13,673 bases of DNA from JBLHKE01 sp047619485 (GTDB taxonomy: Bacteria; Verrucomicrobiota; Verrucomicrobiia; Verrucomicrobiales; DEV007), in assembly GCA_047619485.1 (NCBI GenBank), contig JBLHKE010000123.1, forward strand, positions 1 through 13,673, in the 5' to 3' direction. Under the pieces are notes generated by a model. The model saw only the letters and a list, made by a program, of their open reading frames with translations, did not search any database and was not told where the DNA came from. The position numbers were made by a program, and so were the translations under genes. Below are positions 6,728 to 13,673 of this stretch, one piece after another; the stretch's first letter is position 1, and every line of letters begins with the position of its first letter.

Positions 6728-8209
6728 CTAGTGCACTGCCTTCGTCCGGTGGCGCAGTAATCGCCCGATCTGCGATTCGCTCAAATGCGGGTTGAGCAGC
6801 GCCTCGAACACCACCGTGCGCTGCGCCATCTCGTTGAACTCGACCTTGCGGCCACGGCCGTTGGGCGGGTCGACCACGAACTTGCTCTGGTCCATGCGTA
6901 GGAATTTTGAAAGCTCGCTCGTCTCGCCAGCGCGGCGCGGCTGGATGTGGTAGAACCCGGTCTCGGTCTCACCGCAGTGGCAGCCGTTGCAGGTATTGAG
7001 CGAAAAGATGCGCAGTGCCTCCGCATCACGGATCTTCTTGGCGTTCCAAAAAAAGAGTTCATCACCATCTTTCGGCATCAGCGCACTGCCCGCCAAGAAT
7101 GGCAGCTGCTGCTTCGCGTTGCGCGGGTCCTGCACCGTCACGGGAATCGTATGCTGCACCTTGCGAATACTGTCGTCGTTGTCGTTGATGAATTTCGTGA
7201 ACGCGCGCAGCACTTCTGGATCCTGCATGAAGCGCAGGTCAGGGGTGGCGGCGACCGTGTTCGGGACAAGTTCGCCATTCGAGTAGTCGAATTCGCGCGC
7301 CTCCTGGACTTCACCGAACGCACCCTCATTGGTGCGCAGCTGCGAAAGGCGTGGCGCGATCTTCTTTTTCTTCACCCCAGTGCGGTCGGTCGATTCCGCC
7401 GCCAGCTCGGCGAGCTTCGCCAAATACTCGTCGTTGAACTCCTCGTACGCCCCGAGCGCATGCCAGCGCGCGGCATACTTGGCGACCGCCTTGCGGGCGT
7501 TGAGCGATTTCTGCGCCTCGGACGGTTTCGGGAATGGCCCGGCACCCCAAACGTCCGGAATACGGCCATTGCGCAGGCGTTTCTTGAACTCCACCTCGGG
7601 CAAGGCATACTCAAAAATCGTTGTGAAACCGCCCTCGAGTGGCTCGCCCGCCTGGTCGGTCGCGCCGAAGACGAGCCGGAATTCGCCGTTGGGCGCCGTG
7701 CCTTCATAGTAGCCGGCACTGCCGCTATTGCCGAACGATGGCGTTGAACCACTCAGGTTGATGATGCCGCTCATATCGATGCGATTGACCACCGCCAGCA
7801 GACGGAATGGGGCGTTGGCAAGATCCACTTTCCAGTCGTCGCGCGCAGCATCGGCAAACCCGTCCTTCGCCTTCCAAGGATCGATCAGTCGTTCACCGAT
7901 CGCCTTCCGAGCGGCGACCGTCTGATCATTGATAACCTGATCTTGCTCCCAGGCTCCCAACCAATCGCGAACGAATTCTGAGACATCCTGATCCCCAGCC
8001 AGCTGTTCCATGAGGTGGCCGAAGGAGAACGCTCCGGGATAGTTCGCATACGATGAATCCACCACCGCCGGATCGATGATCAGTAACTCCTTCTCAGGAA
8101 CGATCGGGTGCGTCTGGTATTTCTCTTTCTTCTTGGCGAACCCGGCTGGAACCGTGACGGCGAGGATCAAGAGGACGGTGGAAGCGGAGCGGAACGATGG
8201 TTTTCTCAT
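6728..8209 (-). CDS. Secreted protein with a single c-type haem motif (CxxCH), uncharacterised family
   Basis: A 493-residue protein beginning with a Sec signal peptide (MRKPSFRSASTVLLILAV, cleavage probably after GFA). The frame extends to 8311, but the extra 34 residues would bury the signal, so ATG 8209 is preferred. Most of the chain matches no enzyme I recognise; conserved-looking blocks are FRLLAVVNRIDM (about 135-146), GEFRLVFGATD (175-185) and FTTIFEYALP. Near the C-terminus CNGCH (407-411) is a haem-c attachment motif, followed at once by another Cys (CHCGETETGFYHIQPR). I recall similar large exported proteins with NTCNGCH..ET..F.HI.PR in other phyla, annotated as hypothetical. A monohaem cytochrome role is inferred; the axial ligand other than the His is not obvious. 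Confidence 0.75.
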   Translation of the reverse strand: MRKPSFRSASTVLLILAVTVPAGFAKKKEKYQTHPIVPEKELLIIDPAVVDSSYANYPGAFSFGHLMEQLAGDQDVSEFVRDWLGAWEQDQVINDQTVAARKAIGERLIDPWKAKDGFADAARDDWKVDLANAPFRLLAVVNRIDMSGIINLSGSTPSFGNSGSAGYYEGTAPNGEFRLVFGATDQAGEPLEGGFTTIFEYALPEVEFKKRLRNGRIPDVWGAGPFPKPSEAQKSLNARKAVAKYAARWHALGAYEEFNDEYLAKLAELAAESTDRTGVKKKKIAPRLSQLRTNEGAFGEVQEAREFDYSNGELVPNTVAATPDLRFMQDPEVLRAFTKFINDNDDSIRKVQHTIPVTVQDPRNAKQQLPFLAGSALMPKDGDELFFWNAKKIRDAEALRIFSLNTCNGCHCGETETGFYHIQPRRAGETSELSKFLRMDQSKFVVDPPNGRGRKVEFNEMAQRTVVFEALLNPHLSESQIGRLLRHRTKAVH

Positions 8210-8374
8210 AGGGTTTTGCTTGGGATTGAATTGGCTGACTGGAACAGCGTTGACCTGGCGCGAACGGCGCTTGCGTAATCTTTCGGACGGGGGCGGCGTT
8301 GGCCTATTCAAAAAGATTCGAACTTATTCAGAAGACTGTTGAATAGACAGACGCGCAAACCCGTCCGACGTTTC
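8210..8374. promoter_or_regulatory. Divergent intergenic region with repeated TATTCA motifs
   Basis: This gap serves both the haem-motif gene (minus) and the C39-like gene (plus). CTATTCA (8304-8310) is repeated as TTATTCA (8324-8330) with a 20-nt period and returns inverted as TGAATAG (8340-8346). The spacing of about two helical turns is compatible with an operator, but no regulator is known. Confidence 0.25.
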
Positions 8375-9673
8375 ATGATGATGATGAAGCTCCCCGCCCT
8401 CGCCGCCCTCGCGCTCGCCATCCAAGCGGCCGCACTCCAAGCCATCCCACAGACTTTCGGTTTCGGCGGTGGTGGGTTCTTTGGAATGAACGAGCGCGAC
8501 GCCAAATGGCAACCGCCGGGGAACATCGAGGATCTAGATCCGGTTATCATCGCCGCTGCCAGATGGGATCAATTGCCCGGCGAGTGGATCACCCAGGCCG
8601 GCCTCAGCACCGAGCCGGTCAAGGTTTTGTCCACGCCTGCTAGCGTTTTCGGCCAGGTGCCCGAGATCGTTGCCGCGCGCTATGACGGCAGCAAGGTGAG
8701 CTCGATCTACATGCAGTTCATCGACTCTGGCAGCTACTTCGGCTACACGCCGCGCCAGGAGTTAGACTCTGGCAAGACCAATGAGAATCTTCAGTCGAAG
8801 CAGCAACGCTTCAAGCGTCAGTACCGCGAGATTGCCAGCGCACTCGCGAAGCAGTTACCGAAACAGGTCGGGACGCGCGGCAAACGCAACGAGGTCGGTC
8901 GCACCGAGGTGCTGCGCTCCGAATACATCGACTTCGACAATGGCGAAGTCGTGGTGCGCCTCGGCGCCAACGAGAACGAATACATCTACATCGAGGTGAT
9001 GCGTTCAAGCGACGCGGAGCACGGCTACATGGATTCGGAGGTCGCCTCGATGCGGCGCAACGAGCGCGTCAAGGCGATGCGGTCGAAGGTCGAACGCCGC
9101 GCGAACGGTGATGTCGTGGTCGGCGAGATCCCGATCTTCACCCAGGGTAGCCGCCCCTACTGCGCGATCAGCACGCTAGGCATGGTGACACACCACTTCG
9201 GCCTGCGCATCCCGGTCAACGGGCTCGCTGCCAGCGCTGGCATCAAGAAGACCGGCAGCGCCAAGGGCAGCAAGATCCTTGAGACTTACTACGCCGCCGC
9301 GCAGGAGGCCGATATCAAATTCATGCGCGCCTCGAAGTTCGAGTTCGACCGCGCGACAATGGCGCTCGACCATGGTTACCCGGTTTTGATCTGGCGCCGC
9401 TACGATGCCGCGCGCGACAAGTTGCACACCAAGTTCGCCGAGAACTTCGCCAAAAACCCCAGCTCCCAATTGCCAGCCGCCGACGACAGCGAGGAGATGG
9501 AGTCATGGCCTGACGACAGCGCCCCCGGCCACGCCTCCATTGTCACCGGCTACAACGCCGAGCGTGGCGAAGTGATCTTCCTGGAGAGTTGGGGCGAGCA
9601 CACCCGCGACCGTCGCATGCGCAAAGAAGAACTCGAGGCCACCGGATACATGGTGTTCTACTTCAAGCTCTGA
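8375..9673 (+). CDS. Secreted C39-peptidase-like (papain-fold) protein
   Basis: A 432-residue protein. It starts with four consecutive ATG codons (8375-8386), so the exact initiation codon is ambiguous; the last gives MKLPALAALALAIQAAALQA, a good signal peptide. A TTG at 8339 in frame would add 12 basic residues and is less likely. The N-terminal half (to about residue 240) is unrecognised and contains a charged segment. The C-terminal part is a C39-like cysteine-peptidase fold: Gln257 and Cys263 (FTQGSRPYCAISTLGM), then His386 (PGHASIVTGYN) and the closing LESWGEH. Cys, His and oxyanion Gln are present, so it may be active. In bacteriocin exporters C39 domains cleave double-glycine leaders, but there is no ABC transporter here, so that role is not supported. 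It ends with TGA used as an ordinary stop. Confidence 0.75.
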   Translation: MMMMKLPALAALALAIQAAALQAIPQTFGFGGGGFFGMNERDAKWQPPGNIEDLDPVIIAAARWDQLPGEWITQAGLSTEPVKVLSTPASVFGQVPEIVAARYDGSKVSSIYMQFIDSGSYFGYTPRQELDSGKTNENLQSKQQRFKRQYREIASALAKQLPKQVGTRGKRNEVGRTEVLRSEYIDFDNGEVVVRLGANENEYIYIEVMRSSDAEHGYMDSEVASMRRNERVKAMRSKVERRANGDVVVGEIPIFTQGSRPYCAISTLGMVTHHFGLRIPVNGLAASAGIKKTGSAKGSKILETYYAAAQEADIKFMRASKFEFDRATMALDHGYPVLIWRRYDAARDKLHTKFAENFAKNPSSQLPAADDSEEMESWPDDSAPGHASIVTGYNAERGEVIFLESWGEHTRDRRMRKEELEATGYMVFYFKL

Positions 9674-9828
9674 GCGAGGGGCGCTCTGCTATTTGGCTGC
9701 GCAGTTATTGGAGGGCAGTCCGCTACGCCACACAGGACAGCCACTTCCTGAATTCCGAAACCGCGCCTATTTCCGTGCCATTCGGGTGTTTTGTTGAGTT
9801 TCTACCCGAGGAATGGCAGGGTTCGTGC

Positions 9829-11055
9829 ATGCGCTACCTCATTTTCCTTTCCGCCCTCGCCCTATTCAGCCTCTCAAGCGCTAGCGCGGAAGAGAAAACC
9901 TGGTTCAAGGGAAACACCCACACGCACTCGCTGTGGAGCGACGGCAACGATTTTCCGGACATGATTGCGGATTGGTACAAGTCGCGCGGTTACCACTTTC
10001 TCGTGTTGTCCGATCACAACACGCTCAGCCGCGGCGAGCGTTGGATGCGCGTGGCCGATATCGAGAGACGCAAACGCGGCCTCGGCCCGACCGCACTCGG
10101 CAAATACACCAAGCGCTTCGGCGCGGACTGGGTCGAGCTACGCAAGGGGGCAAAAGGTGAAGAGGTGCGGCTGAAGACGCTCGAAGAGGTACGCGACCAA
10201 CTCGAGGAGGAGGGAAAATTCCTCATGATCGAAGGCGAGGAAATCACCGATAAGTTCGGAAAGTTGCAGGTCCACACCAACGCGATCAATCTCGCCGAGC
10301 CGATCAAAGCACAACACGGCAAATCCTTGCGCGAGACGATGCGCAACAACCTCATCGCCGTGCAAGAGCAGGCGGAGCGCCTCGAGAGGCCGATCTTCGC
10401 CCACCTCAACCACCCGAACTTCCAGTGGTCGATCACCGCCGAGGACATCGCCCATGTCCTCGAGGAGCGCTACTTCGAAGTCTACAACGGCCACCCGGGG
10501 ATCAATCACCTAGGCAGCGAAGCGAGAGGTCGCCCCGGCGATGAGAAGATCTGGGACATCGCCAACACCCTGCGCCTCAGCGAACTCGACGGCGAGCTGC
10601 TCTACGGCGTCGCAACCGACGATTCACACACCTACCACGGCGGCGATGTGAAACCCGGCCGCGGATGGATCATGGTGCATGCCGAGAAATTGGAAGCCGA
10701 CACCCTAGTGCGCGCGGTGCAGTCAGCTGATTTCTATGCCTCCACTGGGGTGACATTGAAGAAGATCAGCTTCGATCCGAAGACGAACCTCCTCGAGATT
10801 GAGATCGATGGAGGGGATGAGGGCACCCCCAAGATCACCACCGAAATCATCGGAACCCTACGCGGCGATGAAGGCGACCCAGCCAAGGTTGGCAAAGTCC
10901 TCGCCACCTACAACACCAAAAGCATCCGCCACCAGCTGAGCGGCAAGGAATGGTACGTCCGCGCAACGATCACGATTGATCAACCACACCCAAATCCATC
11001 TTTCAAAGAGCAGAAGTTAAAAGCGTGGACGCAGCCAGTGGTGCCAGGGAAATAG
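9829..11055 (+). CDS. Secreted PHP-domain metallohydrolase
   Basis: A 408-residue protein with a signal peptide (MRYLIFLSALALFSLSSASA, cleaved after residue 20). The frame is open further upstream into the C39-like gene, but only this ATG gives a signal and the family N-terminus; an AGGG lies 11 nt before it. The metal-binding residues of the PHP (polymerase and histidinol phosphatase) fold are present: His31 and His33 (NTHTHSLWSDG), Asp38, Asp62-His63 (LSDHN), Glu137 (IEGEEIT), His149, His192/His195 (FAHLNHPNF), His222 (YNGHPG) and Asp265/His267 (ATDDSHTYHG). These usually coordinate two or three metals for phosphoester hydrolysis. The C-terminal 110 residues look beta-rich. The substrate is unknown; export suggests an external phosphoester. 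It follows the C39-like gene after 155 nt in which I see nothing else. Confidence 0.85.
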   Translation: MRYLIFLSALALFSLSSASAEEKTWFKGNTHTHSLWSDGNDFPDMIADWYKSRGYHFLVLSDHNTLSRGERWMRVADIERRKRGLGPTALGKYTKRFGADWVELRKGAKGEEVRLKTLEEVRDQLEEEGKFLMIEGEEITDKFGKLQVHTNAINLAEPIKAQHGKSLRETMRNNLIAVQEQAERLERPIFAHLNHPNFQWSITAEDIAHVLEERYFEVYNGHPGINHLGSEARGRPGDEKIWDIANTLRLSELDGELLYGVATDDSHTYHGGDVKPGRGWIMVHAEKLEADTLVRAVQSADFYASTGVTLKKISFDPKTNLLEIEIDGGDEGTPKITTEIIGTLRGDEGDPAKVGKVLATYNTKSIRHQLSGKEWYVRATITIDQPHPNPSFKEQKLKAWTQPVVPGK

Positions 11056-11057
11056 TC

Positions 11058-11813
11058 TCAAGAATCTCCAACGTCGTCGTCACTATCTTTCAGCAACTGG
11101 TCGAGCACCGAGTCCGGATCTCGGATGAATCGCTCGGTCAGGCGCCAGTGATCGGTCTCTGTGAAATCGACCTCCTCGACCCCGTACTCCCCCAAAGAAT
11201 AAATCGTCGCCCCCGGAAACGCCATCAGGATTGGCGAGTGGGTTGCGATCAGGAACTGGCACCCCTGATCCGCCAACGACTTGATCCGGACGATTAGTGC
11301 CAGCAGTCTCGATGGCGAGAGCGCCGCCTCCGGTTCGTCGAGGATGTAGAAACCCGACGGCCCAAAGCGATGGAGCACCAGCGACAGGAACGATTCACCG
11401 TGCGATTGCTCGTGCAAGGAAACGCCTCCGTAGGAATCTACAACGCCGTATTCCTCAATCTGTGTGGCGACGTTGAAAAAACTCTCCGCCCGCAGAAAGA
11501 AGCCTGTCTTCGGTCTGCGAATCCCACGCGAGAGCACTAGATGCTCGTGCAGTTCAGAGTGCGAGCGGCGCGTTTCAAAGCGGAAATTCTCCGACCCGCC
11601 TTCCGCATTGAAACCCCACTTCACCGCGATCGCTTCGAGCAGCGTGGATTTCCCCGACCCGTTTTCGCCAACGAAAAATGTCACCCGTGGATCCATCTCA
11701 AGCGCATCGAACACACGCACGGCGTCCAGGTTGAACGGATACTGGTCAAACGACGGCACACCTTCGCGTTTCAGCCTTACACGTTCGAGGAATTGTTTAG
11801 AAATGACCGCCAC
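11058..11813 (-). CDS. Predicted AAA/ABC-type ATPase (COG3910 family)
   Basis: A 251-residue cytoplasmic ATPase of the SMC/ABC-like kind. Walker A is GENGSGKST (49-57), the signature-like segment SLHEQSHGES ends near 141, Walker B is YILDEPEA (about 156-163) and the switch histidine is in ATHSP. Blocks such as GFFLRAESFFNVAT are typical of the COG3910 predicted ATPases, whose role is unknown. I choose GTG 11813 (MAVISKQFLERV), which gives the family length; a TTG at 11894 would add 27 unlike residues. The stop lies 2 nt from the stop of the converging PHP gene. There is no toxin or nuclease partner next to it, so a defence role is not supported. Confidence 0.85.
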   Translation of the reverse strand: MAVISKQFLERVRLKREGVPSFDQYPFNLDAVRVFDALEMDPRVTFFVGENGSGKSTLLEAIAVKWGFNAEGGSENFRFETRRSHSELHEHLVLSRGIRRPKTGFFLRAESFFNVATQIEEYGVVDSYGGVSLHEQSHGESFLSLVLHRFGPSGFYILDEPEAALSPSRLLALIVRIKSLADQGCQFLIATHSPILMAFPGATIYSLGEYGVEEVDFTETDHWRLTERFIRDPDSVLDQLLKDSDDDVGDS

Positions 11814-11949
11814 AGTAGGAAAATGAATCTTCTTGTTACTTCCGATCCTGAACGATTCCCATCTGAAAACCACCAATTTGCATGTTCTAAGCAAAATTCG
11901 TGGATCTTTTTTCTTATTTTTATAAAAATTTACATTATCCTAAATATCT
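11814..11949. promoter_or_regulatory. AT-rich divergent promoter region before glmM
   Basis: This is the most AT-rich stretch of the window. Positions 11905-11949 are mainly A/T and include a perfect 14-bp palindrome, ATTTTTATAAAAAT (11916-11929), and a possible -10 box TATCCT (11936-11941). No matching -35 was found at normal spacing. It must serve glmM to the right and the ATPase gene to the left. Confidence 0.35.
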
Positions 11950-13359
11950 ATGTCTGGAGCACAAAAATTCTTTGGAACCGATGGCGTTCGCGGGGTGGCG
12001 AATCGCTACCCGATCACGCCTGAAGTCGCCTTACGCCTCGGCCGCCTGGCCGCCAAGGTGCTGGTCGTGCCGATGCTGGAGCGCGAGGCCGCTGACGGGC
12101 GCAAGGTCTGGCCGCGATGTATCATCGGCAAGGACACCCGTATCTCGTGTGATCTACTCGAATCTGCCTTCGCTGCCGGCATGGCATCGGAGGGCGTGGA
12201 CGTCCTTCTCGCTGGCGTCGTGCCGACCCCGGCTGTGTCTCTGTTAGTGCGTGAGGAAGAAGCCTCGATGGGCGTGGTGATCTCGGCTTCACACAACCCA
12301 TTTCCTGACAACGGAATCAAGTTTTTCAATGGTGGAGGTCAAAAGCTCAGCAATGAACAAGAGGCCGCCCTGGAGGCGGCGATCGCTGAGGCGGCCGCCG
12401 CTCCTGAGCAAGACAACAAGCGACCGACCGATGGCAAGGTCGGCCGCATCAGCCACATGGAGAAGGCCTCCGAGCGCTACAACCATTTCGTGTTCCACGA
12501 GGTCGGCGGTAGCGACCACGGCCTGCTCGCCGGTATGAAGGTGGTTCTCGACTGCGCCAACGGCGCGGCCTCGAAGACCAGCCCAGAGATCCTGCGAGTG
12601 CTCGGCGCGGAGGTCACGGTATTTGCCGACGAACCGAATGGCGTCAACATCAACGAGGACTGCGGTTGCACCCACATGGAAATTTTCAGCAAGCTGGTGG
12701 TAGCGTCCGACGCCAAGGTCGGCATCGCTCACGACGGCGACGCCGACCGGATCGGTCTTTGTGACGAGAACGGCGACGCGCTCGATGGCGACGAGCTACT
12801 GGCGATCGTCGCGCTGCACTACCTCAAGGCGGGCAAGTTGAAGAACAACACGCTGGTCGCAACGATCATGAGTAACTGCGGCCTAGACGCCGCCATGGAG
12901 GAGGCCGGCGGCAAACTAGTACGCGCAGGGGTGGGCGATCGATTCGTGATCCAGGAGATGTGCAAGGACGGGCTAAATTTTGGTGGTGAACAATCTGGGC
13001 ACATCGTCTGCGGCGACTACCTCATGACCGCTGACGGGATCATCGCGGGCGTCGAGGTCTTGAAAATCATGGTAGAGACCGGCAAACCGCTGAGCGAATT
13101 GCGCCAGTGCCTGAAGAAGTTTCCACAGTTACTCCTGGCGATACCGGTCAACGCGAAACCGCCGGTCGAAGAACTCGTCGAAGCGCAGGCCTTGGTCAAA
13201 GAGACCGAGGACGCACTCGATAACGCTGGCCAGGTGCTGCTGCGCTACTCCGGCACCGAGCCGAAAATCCGCCTGCTGATCGAGGGTAAGGACGCCGATT
13301 ACATTCAGGCCCAGGCCGACAAGATCACTGCTGCGATCAACGCGCAGATCGGTGTGTAG
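11950..13359 (+). CDS. glmM: Phosphoglucosamine mutase
   Basis: A 469-residue alpha-D-phosphohexomutase that converts glucosamine-6-phosphate to glucosamine-1-phosphate, feeding UDP-GlcNAc for peptidoglycan and lipopolysaccharide in the cytoplasm. The N-terminus FFGTDGVRG is typical of GlmM. The phosphorylated Ser114 is in SASHNPFPDNGIKF, the Mg2+ loop is DGDADR (262-267), the sugar-specificity loop GGEQSGH (345-351) and the phosphate-binding loop RYSGTEPKIR (432-441). GEQSGH and this N-terminus separate it from phosphomannomutase/phosphoglucomutase. The length is near the family's 445-460; the small excess includes an Ala-rich insert around 140-155. The gene is complete and monocistronic as far as visible; no strong terminator follows. 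Confidence 0.97.
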   Translation: MSGAQKFFGTDGVRGVANRYPITPEVALRLGRLAAKVLVVPMLEREAADGRKVWPRCIIGKDTRISCDLLESAFAAGMASEGVDVLLAGVVPTPAVSLLVREEEASMGVVISASHNPFPDNGIKFFNGGGQKLSNEQEAALEAAIAEAAAAPEQDNKRPTDGKVGRISHMEKASERYNHFVFHEVGGSDHGLLAGMKVVLDCANGAASKTSPEILRVLGAEVTVFADEPNGVNINEDCGCTHMEIFSKLVVASDAKVGIAHDGDADRIGLCDENGDALDGDELLAIVALHYLKAGKLKNNTLVATIMSNCGLDAAMEEAGGKLVRAGVGDRFVIQEMCKDGLNFGGEQSGHIVCGDYLMTADGIIAGVEVLKIMVETGKPLSELRQCLKKFPQLLLAIPVNAKPPVEELVEAQALVKETEDALDNAGQVLLRYSGTEPKIRLLIEGKDADYIQAQADKITAAINAQIGV

Positions 13360-13532
13360 TTCGCCGTGATGAGATTAAAGTTGGAGTGGCGTCTCTAGGC
13401 TAGGCGCTCCGCGGCAGGATGATCTACGAAACGATCGATCACGGATCCGCTCTCGAGACAGCAAGAGACCAGCGGCGACAAGGCGGATAAGGCGATCATA
13501 GCGGGCTATTTGAGCCGAATCCAACACAGGTG
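13360..13532. other. Non-coding stretch after glmM
   Basis: I see no gene, RNA or clear intrinsic terminator here; only a weak interrupted hairpin (GGAG...CTCC) near 13383-13410. Promoter elements for a gene starting at 13533 would have to lie here but none stand out. Confidence 0.4.
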
Positions 13533-13673
13533 ATGGCGAAAAAGACTAGTGGGCACCTCCGAAAACCTCATGCGCGCTGGAGCTTGATAAAATCCCCGCT
13601 GTCTTCGTTGCTAAAGCGCCCACTATCACCAGATAGCTTAGCGTTTATCGCCTCGCCAGCGGGAATTTTCTCT
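13533..13673 (+). CDS. Possible 5' end of an unidentified gene, cut by the window edge
   Basis: From ATG 13533 a frame stays open for 47 codons to the window end. It begins MAKKTSG and is basic, then rich in Ser, Leu and Pro (KSPLSSLLKRPLSPDSL). A GTG lies immediately before the ATG and AGGTG overlaps it, too close for an ideal ribosome site. Only about half of the codons end in G or C, lower than the firm genes here, which leaves doubt or hints at foreign origin. An open minus-strand frame covers much of the same bases. I do not recognise the protein. Confidence 0.3.
   Translation, partial: MAKKTSGHLRKPHARWSLIKSPLSSLLKRPLSPDSLAFIASPAGIFS

Noticed and set aside
8210..8311. Longer start of the haem-motif protein at 8311
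   Set aside because: It would put 34 basic, polar residues before a clear signal peptide.
9589..9828. Upstream extension of the PHP protein overlapping the C39-like gene
   Set aside because: The added 80 residues overlap a firm gene in another frame and precede a clear signal peptide.
11058..11813. Anti-phage (OLD/retron/Septu-like) ATPase
   Set aside because: Its motifs fit the short COG3910 ATPases, and there is no TOPRIM domain, nuclease or other defence partner nearby.
13568..13672. C-terminal end of a minus-strand gene entering from the right edge
   Set aside because: The frame is open for 35 codons but composition is ambiguous; the plus-strand frame with an ATG (MAKKTSG) is slightly better supported. 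Not excluded.

Overview
The window is about 60% GC with dense, mostly high-GC3 genes, few Shine-Dalgarno sequences and many secreted or lipid-anchored proteins. It looks like a chromosomal segment from a member of the PVC group, most likely a Verrucomicrobiota bacterium. I infer this from the protein styles (CRTAC1/ASPIC FG-GAP lipoprotein, secreted C39-like, PHP and haem-c proteins, and the clpX and glmM sequences), not from a marker gene. No rRNA, tRNA, CRISPR array or intact insertion sequence is visible.

Layout. Positions 1-2919 (minus) hold a very large FG-GAP/ASPIC lipoprotein gene that runs off the left edge. A Xer-type tyrosine recombinase (2926-3858, minus) lies 6 nt upstream and is probably co-transcribed with it. 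A secreted alpha/beta-hydrolase (3955-4848, plus) diverges from the recombinase. The gap at 4849-5188 holds a 3' gene remnant and a pair of near-identical inverted palindromes. Then come clpX (5189-6508, minus) and a secreted protein with one CxxCH haem motif (6728-8209, minus). Divergent from that are a secreted C39-peptidase-like protein (8375-9673, plus) and a secreted PHP-domain metallohydrolase (9829-11055, plus). A COG3910-type ATPase (11058-11813, minus) converges on the PHP gene with a 2-nt gap. glmM (11950-13359, plus) follows, and the last 141 nt may be the start of another plus-strand gene.

Main observation. The FG-GAP/ASPIC gene is interrupted by a single in-frame TGA (1078-1080), followed in the same frame by 359 further sense codons to the window edge. 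Those codons encode the expected rest of the family (another FG-GAP motif and the ASPIC/UnbV domain) plus a thioredoxin-like domain with a CGQC motif. Directly after the TGA the mRNA can form a perfect 7-bp stem with a GGUCG loop. The distance from UGA and the GGUC loop closely match the E. coli fdhF SECIS element. TGA ends other genes here normally, so general reassignment is excluded. The simplest reading is UGA decoded as selenocysteine, making this a candidate selenoprotein of a type I do not know to be described. A recent nonsense mutation or a sequencing error remains possible.

The other genes are housekeeping (clpX, glmM, xer) or members of poorly characterised secreted families; no shared pathway is evident.
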